A DNA stretch of 64,000 bases from Pogonophryne albipinna (Eukaryota > Chordata > Actinopteri > Perciformes > Artedidraconidae): assembly GCA_028583405.1 (NCBI GenBank), contig JAPTMU010000119.1, positions 68,514-132,513 on the forward strand, given 5' to 3'. Below are positions 51,004 through 61,350 of the stretch, in pieces. Numbering within the stretch: position 1 is the first letter of the stretch; every line of letters begins with the position of its first letter. Below the pieces are notes generated by a model. It had not been told where the DNA came from, searched no databases, and was given only the letters and a program-made list of their open reading frames with translations. The translations under genes and the position numbers were made by a program.

Positions 51004-51832
51004 ATATATTACATTTTTTAGTAACGACCCCATCTCTGTTCGTGGCACAATTCAAACGGGATCAAAAGATAACTTTTCTTCCCATGGAGGCTCCCGGAAG
51101 GGGAGGGACTTCGCCTCTCTATTGCATCTGGCTGTTACACTGCATTCGCTTTCAATTTTATAATACTTCCAAACTGCTGACATTTTCTCTGTCCCGACTC
51201 CCGAGTCACCAGCTGAACGTAGCCTCTCGTTAGCTTACTGCTACTATTAGACACTGCGCCCTGTCCACTCTGTTGCCAGATTTGAGAGAAATAAGCAACC
51301 AGGTCTATGAAAACAAGCCCAAAAGAAGCAACACATACATGATGTTGTGTAATTTTAAACCAAAACTAAGGCCTCAGGATGACTTTAAGACGTGAACATG
51401 GTCATTTTTGTTTTGTAACATTAAATAAAATTATTTTTAAAAAAATTATTAAAAAAAAAAAAAGATTCCCGATCCCCGATCTTTTTCAACCGATTACGAT
51501 CTTTTAAAAATCACGTGATCGGCTCCGATCCCCGATCACGTGATCGGATCGGGACATCTCTACTAAAAAGCAACTACACCATAACAAGAGGATGTCAGTA
51601 TCAGCTGCTCATATTTCCCCTTAAGCAGCTCTTACTTTGAAAACAACATCCCACAGATTCTGAAGCTATATGATGTTTCATTGAGAGAAATGCTCAAGTC
51701 ATGATGTTTGAACGGCCACCAAATGAATTTTTGTAATCCAATTGTATTGTACAGCATTTTAAGCATTTTTTTGTGCCACTGGTGAAAAAGGAGACAATGT
51801 CCTGAATTCCCATGAACCAATCAGAATGAAAA
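51004..51832. other. Noncoding with a transposon end
   Basis: At about 51470-51560 the sequence CCCGATCACGTGATCGGATC followed by GGGACATCTCT is the end of a fish hAT-like repeat. Its other end was not found. The remainder holds nothing recognised. Confidence 0.5.
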
Positions 51833-52134
51833 ACTATAGGTTACTTACGTAACCCCAGTTCTCAGAGTAACATGAAGTGAGATGTCTCACTATGGGATGC
51901 GCCTCAACGCGTATGCAAACAGAAGCATCAATCTCATTACGCCAATCCTGATTGGCTGGTGATCTTGACGTCAACGTCAGGGAATCCACCCACCCTTTAA
52001 GTAGCTTGCGCTACGACGCAGCGTCATTCAAAATAAGCACCTCTTCTCGCTTCGCCTTAGCAAGAAGGGCCGTCTGGTGAGACATCTCACTTCATGTTAC
52101 TCTGAGAACTGGGGTTATGTAAGTAACCTATAGT
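51833..52134. repeat. 56-bp inverted repeat at the DIRS 3' end
   Basis: 51833-51888 is the near-perfect reverse complement of 52079-52134 (ACTATAGGTTACTTACGTAA against TTATGTAAGTAACCTATAGT). Positioned at the downstream end of the element, it probably belongs to the internal complementary region that DIRS elements use to circularise. Confidence 0.8.
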
Positions 52135-52234
52135 TCTCATTCATAACACTCCGTTCGATGTCTCACTATGGGATATTGAAACTCCCGTATTGCTAGACAT
52201 GCTTATCTCGAAAATCACCAAAAACAACCAGAAC

Positions 52235-53292
52235 TTAACAGGTAGAACTCTGTCTCAACACGGGACCCAGCACTGCGCGGGCCACACTTGGAGCAGAGAC
52301 ATCTAGCCTGTAAAAGCGGACAAAAGTGAGCGGCGAGGACCAGCTCGCTGCTGCACAAATGTCTTGGATGGAAACACCCTTGAACAAAGCCCAGGATGTA
52401 GCCAGTCCACGAGTAGAATGAGCATGCAGGCCCTTTGGTGCCTGCAAACCCTGACTCGTATAAGCCAGAGCAATAGCTTCCACAATCCAGTGGGAGAGCC
52501 GTTGCCTGGTAACGGGTTTGCCCTTCTGAGGGTTAGCCCAGGATACAAAGAGTTGGTCATTACAACGAAACTCTTTTGACCTGTCCATATAGATGCATAA
52601 AGCACGAACTGGACACAGCAAATTCGGCCGCTGTTCCTCAGAGGAACACAGCGGCGGAGGAAATGCCACAATGTCAATAGGGGTACATGAGCCAACCACC
52701 TTAGGTATAAAGGCAGGGTTGGGCTTCAGCAACACTCTCGTCTGCCCCGGGGCAAACTGAGTGCATGAAGGATGTACAGAGAGTGCATGAATGTCACTGA
52801 CTCGCTTGGCAGATGCCAGAGCCAGTAACAGCACTGTCTTCAGTGACAGGTGTTTCATGTCAGCTTCTTCCAGGGGTTCAAATGGAGGTCGAGTGAGCCC
52901 ATCTAACACCACTGCCAAGTCCCATAAGGGCACCAGTGACCTGGAAACAGGGAGGAGCCTGCGAGCCCCTTTCATAAAACGGCAGACCAAAGGATGTTGG
53001 CTAGCCGTCTTTCCCTCAAAGCCACATGGCATGCAGCAATAGCAGCCAGGTACACTTTGATCGTAGAGAAAGCTCTGTGTTTATCAATTAAGTCCTGTAG
53101 AAATGATAAAATCACCCTGACAGGACATTGAAAAGAGATGTGTCCTTTTTGAAGGCACCACTCCTCAAACACCCTCCACTTACAGTCATAGAGAGACCTG
53201 GTGGAGGAAGCTCTTGCACTCTGAATAGTGTTTATCACCTTCTGAGGGAGCCCCACTGTATTCAGATTGTACCACTCACGGGCCAAGCCCAT
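52235..53292 (-). pseudogene. DIRS tyrosine recombinase, one frameshift
   Basis: The N-terminal part starts at the Met at 53292 (MGLAREWYNLNTVGLPQKVI) and holds the SAM-like DNA-binding region, ending at a stop at 52972. The C-terminal part lies in another frame (53032-52235), with RVSDIHALSV and HSTRGLATSWAL carrying the catalytic Arg...His-x-x-Arg pattern, and a Tyr near FVRFYRLDV. The frames change near 53030, where one base appears missing (GTGGCTTTGAGG), so no full recombinase would be made from this copy. The start overlaps the RT frame by about 31 bp. Confidence 0.85.
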
Positions 53293-55658
53293 AGTGCCAA
53301 GCGCTCTGGGTGTGGGTGAAAGATCGCCCCCCTCGTCTGAGACAGTATGTCCCTGCGTAGTGGGAGCTGCCACGGCTGCCCGCACAGTAGCTGATATATC
53401 TCCGCCAGCCAGTACATTGCAGGCCAGTGCGGAGCTATCAGGATAAGTGTGTGGCGTTGTTCTCTCACTCTGGCCAGAGTTGGGGGTATCAGAGCCAGGG
53501 GTGGGAACGCGTACAGAAGGACCGGAGGCCAAACGTGCGCGAGCGCGTCCACGCCTAACGGTGCGTTTAAATCGCGCATTGAAAAGAACAGCTGACATTG
53601 AGCATTTTCTTTTGATGCGAACAGATCTACCGCGGCTCGGCCGTAACGCACCCACAGCTGACTCACAATCATTGGATGTAGAGTCCAGTCTGCATATAGT
53701 GGTGCACCTCTGGACAGCAGATCTGCTCCGAGGTTCATCACTCCTGGTACGTGCGTCGCTCTCAGAGAGAGGAGACGTCCGCAGCTCCATAAGATCAGTT
53801 TGCGTGCCAGCATGTGTAACTGGAGAGAACGCAAACCCCCTTGGCGGTTTATATACGATATTGTGGTCGTGTTGTCTGTCCTCACGAGGACATGATGTCC
53901 TCTGAGAAAAGGCAGAAAGCGTTTCAGGGTGAGGAACACCGCTAAAAGCTCCAGATAATTTATGTGTGACCGCTGGAGGTCTCTGCTCCAGAGACCCCTC
54001 ACAGGTCGACCTTCGTATATACCCCCCCAGCCCGTCAGACATGCGTCTGTGGTGACCACCTTCCGCGATAGGACAGCACCCATAGGCACGCCCCGTACTA
54101 GAAAAGTCGGGTGTAGCCAGTGGCGCAGAGCCATTACGCATTTCATAGTGACCATCACTCTCCGCGTGCCATGACGCGCGGGGTCCAATCTGAGGGCAGC
54201 TACCCAGCGCTGAAACTCCCTCATGTGTAAGCGTCCCAGTCGTACCACCAGAATGGCTGACGCCATGAGCCCCAGCAACCGCAGACATGATCTGAAGAGA
54301 ACATATTTGCGTGGCTGGAAATGAGCGAGGCAAGCCCTGAAGGCTTCCACTCTCTCTGCTGACAAGCGGGCTGTAAAGGGCACCGAATTCAGGCGTAGGC
54401 CCAGGAAGAGTACAGTCTGGGCTGGAGACAACATGCTCTTTTCTGTGTTTATTACAAAACCCAGGTCGAGCAGGTGTTTTACGAGGACATTCGTCTGCGT
54501 AATAGCCTCTTGCTCCGACTGTGCGAGAAGGAGCCAATCGTCCAGATAAGTTGCCAGGCGAATACCCTGTTGTCTTAACGGGGCTATCGCGGCTTCCGTA
54601 CACCGTACAAACACTCGCGGGCTGAGCAACAGACCGAAGGGAAGTACTCTGTACTCGTAACAGACACCCTGAAAGGCGAACCTCAGATATTTCCTGTGTG
54701 GGTAATATACTGGGATGTGGAAATACGCATCTTTCAGGTCGACTGATGTGAACCAGTCGTTTTGGCGCACGAGACGCAACAGAGATGTGTGAGTGAGCAT
54801 TCTGAATTTGTATCTTTTGAGATATTTGTTCAGAGCTCTCAAATCTAGTATAGGCCGAATTCCGTTCCCTCCCCGTTTGGGAACAAGGAAATACTTGGAA
54901 TAAAAGCCGCCCTGACTCTGTTCGGCGGGTATTATCGATATAGCCTTCTTTTCTAGTAGCGAGAAAATCTCTTGCTCTAGAATATGGGCCGACTCTCCCC
55001 GGGCCTGTGAATACAGAATGCCCGAGAAGTGAGGGGGGGTGACAGCGAATTGGAGCCTGTAGCCCCGTGTTACTGTCTTGAAAACCCAAGCAGAATCTGT
55101 GAGCATCCTCCACCTTTCGCTTCTCAAAGCGAGCGGAGATGTCACAGCCCTGTCGTCTGCCCTCAGTGTCTCTATTTGTTGTGTTATGGGGCCCTCTAGT
55201 GTCTGAACACGGTGGTACCCCAGGTCGACAACCCCGGCCGACACTGCGCATGCGCGTGGCGGTGGTGCCTTCACAATCCCATCTATTGTCCGCCTTTTGA
55301 GAGAGGCCGTAGCCACTCTCAAAAGAGGGGCAGACGACAGACTGTTTATTGGTTTTATTGTTTTTCTTTTCATTTTTATTGACTGCGCCCTTGGCTTCAA
55401 GCCTGGAAACGACAGTGGAAAATGATTTATTTTGAAACAACAATGATGACATGTGTTTGTGTGACTTAAACAGGCAGCGGAACTTGCTGTCTTTGATGTT
55501 AAGTCCATTTCCCTGAAGGCGCGAACTTGAGGATGACGTCCTGGCATCACTCGAGGCGGCGGGAAGATGGGGGCATGGCGGCACCCCGAAAACACATGAG
55601 CATCCAACACTGGAACGTGCTCTGGAGCTGGGGAACAGGGAACTTCCAGCTCCCTCAT
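53262..55658 (-). CDS. DIRS reverse transcriptase / RNase H / methyltransferase-like polyprotein
   Basis: A 798-codon frame. RT motifs: FLVPKRGGNGIRPILDLRAL at about 257-276, SVDLKDAYFHIPV near 305, and the catalytic YLDD at about 371-374. An RNase H domain follows (TTDACLTGWGG near 520-530, YLELLAV, RTDNTT). The C-terminal third (VDLFASKENAQC, HVWPPVLLYAFPP) is the conserved tail of DIRS polyproteins that has been compared to DAM methyltransferases. The whole frame is open, so this copy may still make active RT. The start codon is uncertain, since the first 100 residues are not conserved-looking. Confidence 0.9.
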   Translation of the reverse strand: MRELEVPCSPAPEHVPVLDAHVFSGCRHAPIFPPPRVMPGRHPQVRAFREMDLTSKTASSAACLSHTNTCHHCCFKINHFPLSFPGLKPRAQSIKMKRKTIKPINSLSSAPLLRVATASLKRRTIDGIVKAPPPRACAVSAGVVDLGYHRVQTLEGPITQQIETLRADDRAVTSPLALRSERWRMLTDSAWVFKTVTRGYRLQFAVTPPHFSGILYSQARGESAHILEQEIFSLLEKKAISIIPAEQSQGGFYSKYFLVPKRGGNGIRPILDLRALNKYLKRYKFRMLTHTSLLRLVRQNDWFTSVDLKDAYFHIPVYYPHRKYLRFAFQGVCYEYRVLPFGLLLSPRVFVRCTEAAIAPLRQQGIRLATYLDDWLLLAQSEQEAITQTNVLVKHLLDLGFVINTEKSMLSPAQTVLFLGLRLNSVPFTARLSAERVEAFRACLAHFQPRKYVLFRSCLRLLGLMASAILVVRLGRLHMREFQRWVAALRLDPARHGTRRVMVTMKCVMALRHWLHPTFLVRGVPMGAVLSRKVVTTDACLTGWGGIYEGRPVRGLWSRDLQRSHINYLELLAVFLTLKRFLPFLRGHHVLVRTDNTTTISYINRQGGLRSLQLHMLARKLILWSCGRLLSLRATHVPGVMNLGADLLSRGAPLYADWTLHPMIVSQLWVRYGRAAVDLFASKENAQCQLFFSMRDLNAPLGVDALAHVWPPVLLYAFPPLALIPPTLARVREQRHTLILIAPHWPAMYWLAEIYQLLCGQPWQLPLRRDILSQTRGAIFHPHPERLALWAWPVSGTI

Positions 55659-55679
55659 CGAGGAGAAGAGAGGAGGCTG

Positions 55680-57314
55680 TCAGGCCGCCCGCTTCTTCTT
55701 CCTCGCCTGGTGGCTGAAAACCTGGGTCGGCTGCGCTTGAGCGGCAGCTGCCGGGACCGGAGATTTTCTTGGCCAGCTCCCTCTTGCCTCGTGTCTGGGC
55801 TGGGGACCCGGGACGGGCCGCGGTCTCTGCTGCTTCGGTATTTTGAACCGGACAGGACGTGAGACAGCTTGGGTGAAGGCCTGCCGCGGGACCATTGGAG
55901 GTGGCGGCTGGACCCTTCGGGGGAGACAGAGCTGGAGAGCCTCGTCTCCCTTCCTTTTCGACTCGCACCTCAGCTGCATTGAAGCTAGAGCGGAGCCAAA
56001 TATGCCCTCGGGAACAATAGGCATGTCCAGAACATCCTCTTTTTCCCGGTCTGGAAGGTTGGTCAGGTTGAGCCACCTGGCTCTCTCCTGTACCACCATC
56101 ATTCCCAGCGCTTTGCCCGTGGCTTGGACTGCGCAGCGCTGCACACGGAGGCAAATGTCCGTGATCGCTGCGATCTCGTCCCACACGGCAGGCTCAGGTC
56201 TGCTCGACATGTCCTCGCAAAGCTCCGCCTGGTAGGCGGTCAGCAGCGAGGAGACATTGAGAGCCCTGGCGGACAAAGTTGCGGCTTTATAGGCCCGTTC
56301 GGTCATCGCTGACTGGAACCGGTCTGCCTTTGCCGGTAGCATGGGGTTCCTGCTTGGTGTCGAAGCCAGCCTCGGTTGGAGGTGGGCTGCCACCAGCGGT
56401 TCCATGGGCGGCATGCGGAGCAGGCCGAGCCTCTCCATACCGTCACAGTCCAGGGAGGAGGCACCCTGGATTGGGGCCTTGTTGCTGAAGGGACGGTCTC
56501 TCCACGAGACCGACACCTCGTCCAGCATCTCCGGAAAGACTGGAAGGAGCTGCCTCTTCGTCCTCGCTGCTTGGGGCAAGTTCTTCCCCTCGTAGCGAGA
56601 TCTGGAGGTCTCCTTGGCCACTTCAGGCCATGGGATGTCCAGCCTGGACGCAGCGCGTTGACACACGGCCTGCAAGTCCATGCTTAGGACGGGCGAAGCT
56701 GGTGTGCTCTCGCCCAGGTGAGCGGACATCGCTCCCGGCTTTGCAGCCTGAGCCGATGAAACGAAGATGTCATCCCCATCCGAGTCAGACAGGAGGAACT
56801 CAGAGGCATCCTCGTCGTCCTCCATGTAGTCCAACTCCAGGACATCCTCCGCGGGTGGAACCATGGTGAGGTCCAATTGGGAGCCCCAGCTTGACACAGC
56901 GCGGGGCTCCGCTCTCGCGGCTCTTGCCGCCACCGGGTCCCAGCCTGAAACGGCGTGGGGCTCTGGTTCAGCGGCTGTCGCCGTTGTTGAGCCCCAGTCT
57001 GACACAGCGCGGGGCTCAATCTCTGCGGCGGACGCCACCATGTCTTGATTGCCGGACGGCGAATCAGCGGACATGAGGGGGTCCTGTCCCGACAAGCTAG
57101 CTTGGCGTGCTAACCGTCGGCGGAGGCTCTTCATGGTGAAGCGGGTACAATGCCCGCACGAGCCGGGGTTATCGATAGCCTCCCGGGCATGTTCCAGCCC
57201 GAGGCAGGACGAGCAGACCTGGTGTGAGTCTGTGCCTGAAATCTTAAACCCGCAGCCGGATAGCCGAGCCTCCGAGTCCCTGACTCCTCTGGTGTGAGGG
57301 AGAGAAGGGTCCAT
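55680..57314 (-). CDS. DIRS Gag-like protein
   Basis: A 544-codon open frame upstream of RT. It starts MDPSLPHTRGVRDSEARLSG and has a Cys/His cluster (CSSCLGLEHA, CGHC at residues about 34-57), an Ala/Glu-rich repeated segment (AEPEPHAVSGWDP, AEPRAVSSWGS), and a basic C-terminus (ARKKKRAA). This is typical of fish DIRS ORF1 products, which presumably bind the element RNA. It ends 21 bp before the RT frame. Confidence 0.85.
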   Translation of the reverse strand: MDPSLPHTRGVRDSEARLSGCGFKISGTDSHQVCSSCLGLEHAREAIDNPGSCGHCTRFTMKSLRRRLARQASLSGQDPLMSADSPSGNQDMVASAAEIEPRAVSDWGSTTATAAEPEPHAVSGWDPVAARAARAEPRAVSSWGSQLDLTMVPPAEDVLELDYMEDDEDASEFLLSDSDGDDIFVSSAQAAKPGAMSAHLGESTPASPVLSMDLQAVCQRAASRLDIPWPEVAKETSRSRYEGKNLPQAARTKRQLLPVFPEMLDEVSVSWRDRPFSNKAPIQGASSLDCDGMERLGLLRMPPMEPLVAAHLQPRLASTPSRNPMLPAKADRFQSAMTERAYKAATLSARALNVSSLLTAYQAELCEDMSSRPEPAVWDEIAAITDICLRVQRCAVQATGKALGMMVVQERARWLNLTNLPDREKEDVLDMPIVPEGIFGSALASMQLRCESKRKGDEALQLCLPRRVQPPPPMVPRQAFTQAVSRPVRFKIPKQQRPRPVPGPQPRHEARGSWPRKSPVPAAAAQAQPTQVFSHQARKKKRAA

Positions 57315-57662
57315 CTTCGATCGCCGGGGTGTCGGCGTGGAGTGGACACGCTAATAACAGGTACGTAACTCAGAAAAAAATCCAACCTTGCCGTTAGTCC
57401 GAAAGGAAAAAAGGCGACGGTGTAAATTTTATTCTTTAAAGAATATTAACTGGTGTGTTAATACCTTTTTTTTATCTCTGTCTCCTCTGGTGTGAGAGAG
57501 AAAAGAGAACGTCCTCTTTACCGTGGTGTCGGTGTGGAGGGAAGAACAAACTAGCAACAGGTATGTTACGAGCTTGAAGAAAAAATCAAACCTTACCGTT
57601 ATTTCGACAGAAAGAACGGCGAGGCAGATCACAATATTAACTGGTGTGTTAATATTGCTCAA
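57300..57662. repeat. Diverged tandem duplication in the DIRS leader
   Basis: CTGGTGTGAG, GGTGTCGG, GTGGAG, AACAGGTA, AAATC-AACCTT and ATATTAACTGGTGTGTTAAT blocks occur twice in order, about 180 bp apart, just upstream of Gag. Confidence 0.75.
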
Positions 57663-57778
57663 TCTTCTTGCAAAGCAAAAAGGTAACCGGCTAACGCCCG
57701 TCGACCGAATGTTAACTTGGGTTCAGTCTGTGGACCGTTAAGCTAGCCCGGTTACTGATAATTCGAGATGTGCTCTGA

Positions 57779-57969
57779 AGCGAGAAGAGGTGTTTGAATG
57801 ACGCTGCGTCGTAGCGCAAGCTACTTAAAGGGTGGGTGGATTCCCTGACGTTGACGTCAAGATCACCAGCCAATCAGGATTGGCGTAATGAGATTGATGC
57901 TTCTGTTTGCATACGCGTTGAGGCGCATCACATAGTGAGACATCGAACGGAGTGTTATGAATGAGAACT
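57779..57969. repeat. DIRS left inverted terminal repeat
   Basis: Reverse complement of 51882-52051 and 52133-52173. It begins AAGCGAGAAGAGGTGTTTGA and finishes GTGTTATGAATGAGAACT. Confidence 0.85.
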
Positions 57970-59652
57970 GGTTCTCTTCTCACTTTAATTTAGCTTATTG
58001 CTTGTTTTTGAGAAATTCCGTGTACATTTGAAGTTAAATTACTTGTGAAATACCTGCTCTTGTTTTCTCATGCATCACATGAACACAATTCAGGTTTTCG
58101 CTCTAACGGCTGAGAAAAATGAGCATTGTGTATTGCTTTCCTGGTTAAAACCCTGTTTCTAAACGTCGAGGCCAAACACACTAAGCCATATGAAGCTACA
58201 CGGAACAGCTGCTACTCTTCAGTTACAACACGTCATTCTACACATCTGTTCATGCAGTCTACTGTAGCTAACTATCTAACTACTGCACACAAAACAGAAT
58301 GATATCTGTCCTCAAAGAACGATTCCCTGCACAAGCCTCTGTAGAGTTACTTTATACGCCAGCAGCTACACATGCACACACATATAAGCTAACATGAACA
58401 CACAGGCACACAAACAGCGCATCACTGCCCCTCTTGTACCCTGCCTCAGTCACTCAGTGAGTTATTGTTATGGACTGCAGAGGTTAAACTGTATTTACAC
58501 ACCAGACAATGTCCTACAGTTTAAACCTGTTTGCCCAGTGTGTGTGTCTGCACTGGCATCTGTGGTATGTACTGTATGTGTGTGTTTCATGCATGTGTAC
58601 ATAAGGTGTGTCTCTTTTGTTTGTGTGTGTTTGTGGGTGAGGTTACTCTATTGGTTGGTATGCGTGGGAGCTGTAACACCAAGGTTCATATCAGGACGAC
58701 AGTAACACACAGGTGAGGCGAGGGTAAGACAGGCAGTGGAGGGAAAATCAGAGAGGAGGAGACGGGGTGAGGTGGCAGAGCGCTGCTGGGGGGAGGCATC
58801 ACGGAGTGACGAGGCAGAGAGGGAGATAGTGTAGGGGCTGAGATGCGGCATCCGGAAGAGTCTGTTTTAGTTGATTTTGGTTCTGTAAAGTCACACAAAA
58901 ATATGTCGAACATCTGGAGTCTGGTACAGTGAGGCGAGGGGAGCGAGGGGCCGCTGGAGAGCATGGGAGGGAGGTCCGAATGGCGACTAGTAGCCTACCC
59001 CTGTAAGAAAGGAAGGAAAGAAGATCATATTAATGGGGGAAGTAGTATTTAGATCCCTAAAGGTGGCAATATAATAAAAAGAAAACAGGCCTTTACAGGT
59101 CAAAGGAGCATCAGTAAACAAGATCATTATACCAGTCACAAGCTGTGGTGTGGTGTGGTGTGATTTCTGCTATTTAACTCTTTAACATCTATCTGATAGC
59201 TGTACATATTTTTTAAAGCAGTGAGTTTATCTTAATTTCCTCTTAAGTATTATTTCGTTAAGTTAATTCAATAATCTTTATTTTAGAACGCAAAAATGAT
59301 TACAAAATATTCATTTTAATATGAAGAGCACTCCTGCAAGCACTATAGCCCTTTAAAACAATGATCACCTTTGTTACCTTTTTACTGACGGTATCTCGGC
59401 ACCGAAACCGTAGTTTCGAATACACACCGGTGGTTTCTGACTTGGCTCGTTGTCAGCCGGTAACCAGCTGCCCAGACATTTCGAGGGGAAAAAGGATGGA
59501 AACGAGGCGTTCGGGTGCCGCGTTAAGAACGTGGCATCCCTGAAATCGTCTCAGAGATTAGATGATCAGTGGGGCCTTCTTTTTACTGAAACATGATGTT
59601 TCGATGTATATTTCCATTGAAAATGCTAACCGCTAGCCGCAAAGCTAGCATC

Positions 59653-60193
59653 GCAGCCACTGCTCCGTCTTCGGAGACTTTGCACACGATATTCACAAAC
59701 ATGTTCACACGCTAGGAATATAGGAGTACTTTCATTCGCTTCGTCTTGATCTGTAGATGTGATTTGATGTGTCGTGTGTCCCCCAAAAATAACAATCGAC
59801 AGTGCAAACATAATTATGTAAATAACCCAATTTGTGTTCTGTGAAACGGAAAAGGATTTTACATTGTTTTTGTTACTTTTCGTTGCAGTGTTTTAAATGT
59901 AATTTAGGTTAACTTCCTGTTTGAACTTGTTGCTATGGAAACAACATCACGGAGAAAAAAGTAATATCTTCTACATATAATAACGGACAAAGTAAAGAAT
60001 GAAGTGTAGGCTATGTTTAAATGTTCGGAATTTGACCGTGTATGATGGTCCTCTTGAGTTGCCGTACAGCCAATGGCGTACAGCCATTGCTCCGTTTTCA
60101 TGTTTTTTTAACATGTTTTTCACAAACATTTTCACACGCTAGGAGTATAGGAATACTTCAATTCGGTTCGTCATGATCTGTAGATGTGATTTG
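59653..60193. repeat. Direct duplication, about 75-110 bp unit, 430 bp apart
   Basis: TTCACACGCTAGGA-TATAGGA, TTCGTC-TGATCTGTAGATGTGATTTG blocks occur at about 59700-59772 and 60131-60193, inside the palindrome spacer. Confidence 0.8.
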
Positions 60194-60607
60194 CCCCCGA
60201 GCACCCCTGGGTAAATTACCGTACAGCCAATCACAATGCGTACAATGCGTGACGTCATTGGTAAGAGACGGCCCCCGAACACATCTGGAACCCGAACACA
60301 TCTGGTACCGACACCGGAAGCACTATTTAGACACCCCGGGCCAGCATTACGTACTTTCCACTTGCCCGCTCGGGCCACTAAAAATATTGCTTTAAAAAAA
60401 TTGTCCTGTGGTATTGGTATTTTGACTAGCAATTTAGTTAAATTGTTTCATTTATTAACGCTACAACATAGCGTTTCGTGAGGCGGTTGTCGTTGTTGGG
60501 TGAAAAGCAAACGGCTGTTTGCTGCGGAGCGCAGCGCGAGCAGGCTCCCGTGAGCGGGAGCGCGCTCGTTCATACAGACTATCGCGCCACCTAACCATTC
60601 GCCAAAA
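59773..60607. other. Palindrome spacer, noncoding part
   Basis: No host gene is recognised. A palindrome-rich GC segment (60525-60565) precedes the transposase fragment. Confidence 0.4.
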
Positions 60608-61350
60608 TGTTTTTAATACCAGCGGTAACCGGCCAAGCGACGGGCAAAAAACAATCTTCAAATAAAAGAAAGTCACCGGAGGAGTTAAAGGAGAGTGACA
60701 TGTCCCAGGGCATGAGAAGAAGAGGGAGAGAACGTTTCAGCCAGCTTGATCGATGGAGTTGGCTTCTATAGAGTGGTGCAGTGACGCGTCCTAAAACCCT
60801 TTTATAATCTATCGATTAGATTTATGATTCGAAAATTATAAAAGTAGGGTAGACATGTGGAGATTATCCGGCTGAAGAAAACGTGCATTTATCAAACAGG
60901 TTTGTTTTCCACAGACCTTATTTCCATCTATTTTCCAAAACCATGTGGAGAAATCCCATTGCTTTTTGTCGAGGGAACCAGCAGCTTACTTCCTGGTTTT
61001 AGGACGCGTCACTGGCTGCACCTCTCAATATGATGCCAATATAAACAGCGGCCCGCAAGTGCCAGAGGACCTCGGCAAAACAGAGCCTGCCCAGGTATAT
61101 TTAAAAAAGTACCCAACTCGCCTGTACAGTGGGGTAAGGCGCTCATTTTGCAGCTCATGGTCTCAAAACAGAGATTGGCTGGAATATTCATGTGAAAAAG
61201 ATGCCATCTTCTGCTATGCATGTAGACATTTCGGTTCAAGTAAGTCAGATGCCTTCACCACAACTGGCTACAACAACTGGCGCCATGCTCTTATAGGCTA
61301 CGTGATAAGGGACTGGGAAGGCATGAATCAAGCAAAGAGCACATAGATCC
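60608..61350 (+). pseudogene. hAT transposase N-terminal fragment, interrupted by a MITE
   Basis: The start at 60608 (MFLIPAVTGQATG...SSNKRKSPEE) runs 54 codons to a stop just before the inserted element at 60779-61014. After it the frame resumes: YPTRLYSGVRRSFCSSWSQN, then DAIFCYACRHFG and NWRHAL, the TTF-type zinc-binding region of ZMYM1-like hAT transposases. A second frame change near 61300 precedes GRHESSKEHID. The catalytic part is absent. It is similar in type to the fragment at 41749. Confidence 0.7.
60779..61014. mobile_element. 236-bp MITE with 20-bp perfect inverted ends
   Basis: Starts CAGTGACGCGTCCTAAAACC and ends with its exact reverse complement. It has no coding capacity. The flanking 8-mers do not match, so target duplication is not shown. 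It lies within the transposase fragment. Confidence 0.85.

Larger units (their letters stand above)
51833..57969 (-). mobile_element. DIRS-type tyrosine-recombinase retrotransposon, nearly complete
   Basis: Reads on the minus strand: Gag, RT/RNase H, then tyrosine recombinase, bounded by inverted terminal repeats (51882-52051 against 57779-57945, and 52133-52173 against 57931-57969). DIRS elements replicate through a circular intermediate and insert by recombination, not with a DDE integrase, and therefore lack LTRs and target duplications. All three expected coding regions are present, with one frame break in the recombinase. The gene order and overlap match the family. Confidence 0.92.

Noticed and set aside
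52972..56184. 1070-codon minus-strand open frame
   Set aside because: Most of it is an off-frame shadow of the DIRS RT and Gag. Only its last about 107 codons are the recombinase N-terminus.
55527..57297. Several plus-strand frames of 60-130 codons
   Set aside because: Antisense shadows of the GC-rich DIRS Gag.
58394..58705. 103-codon frame identical to one at 63332-63643
   Set aside because: Identity is due to the palindrome arms. Val/Cys-rich GT-repeat composition argues against coding.
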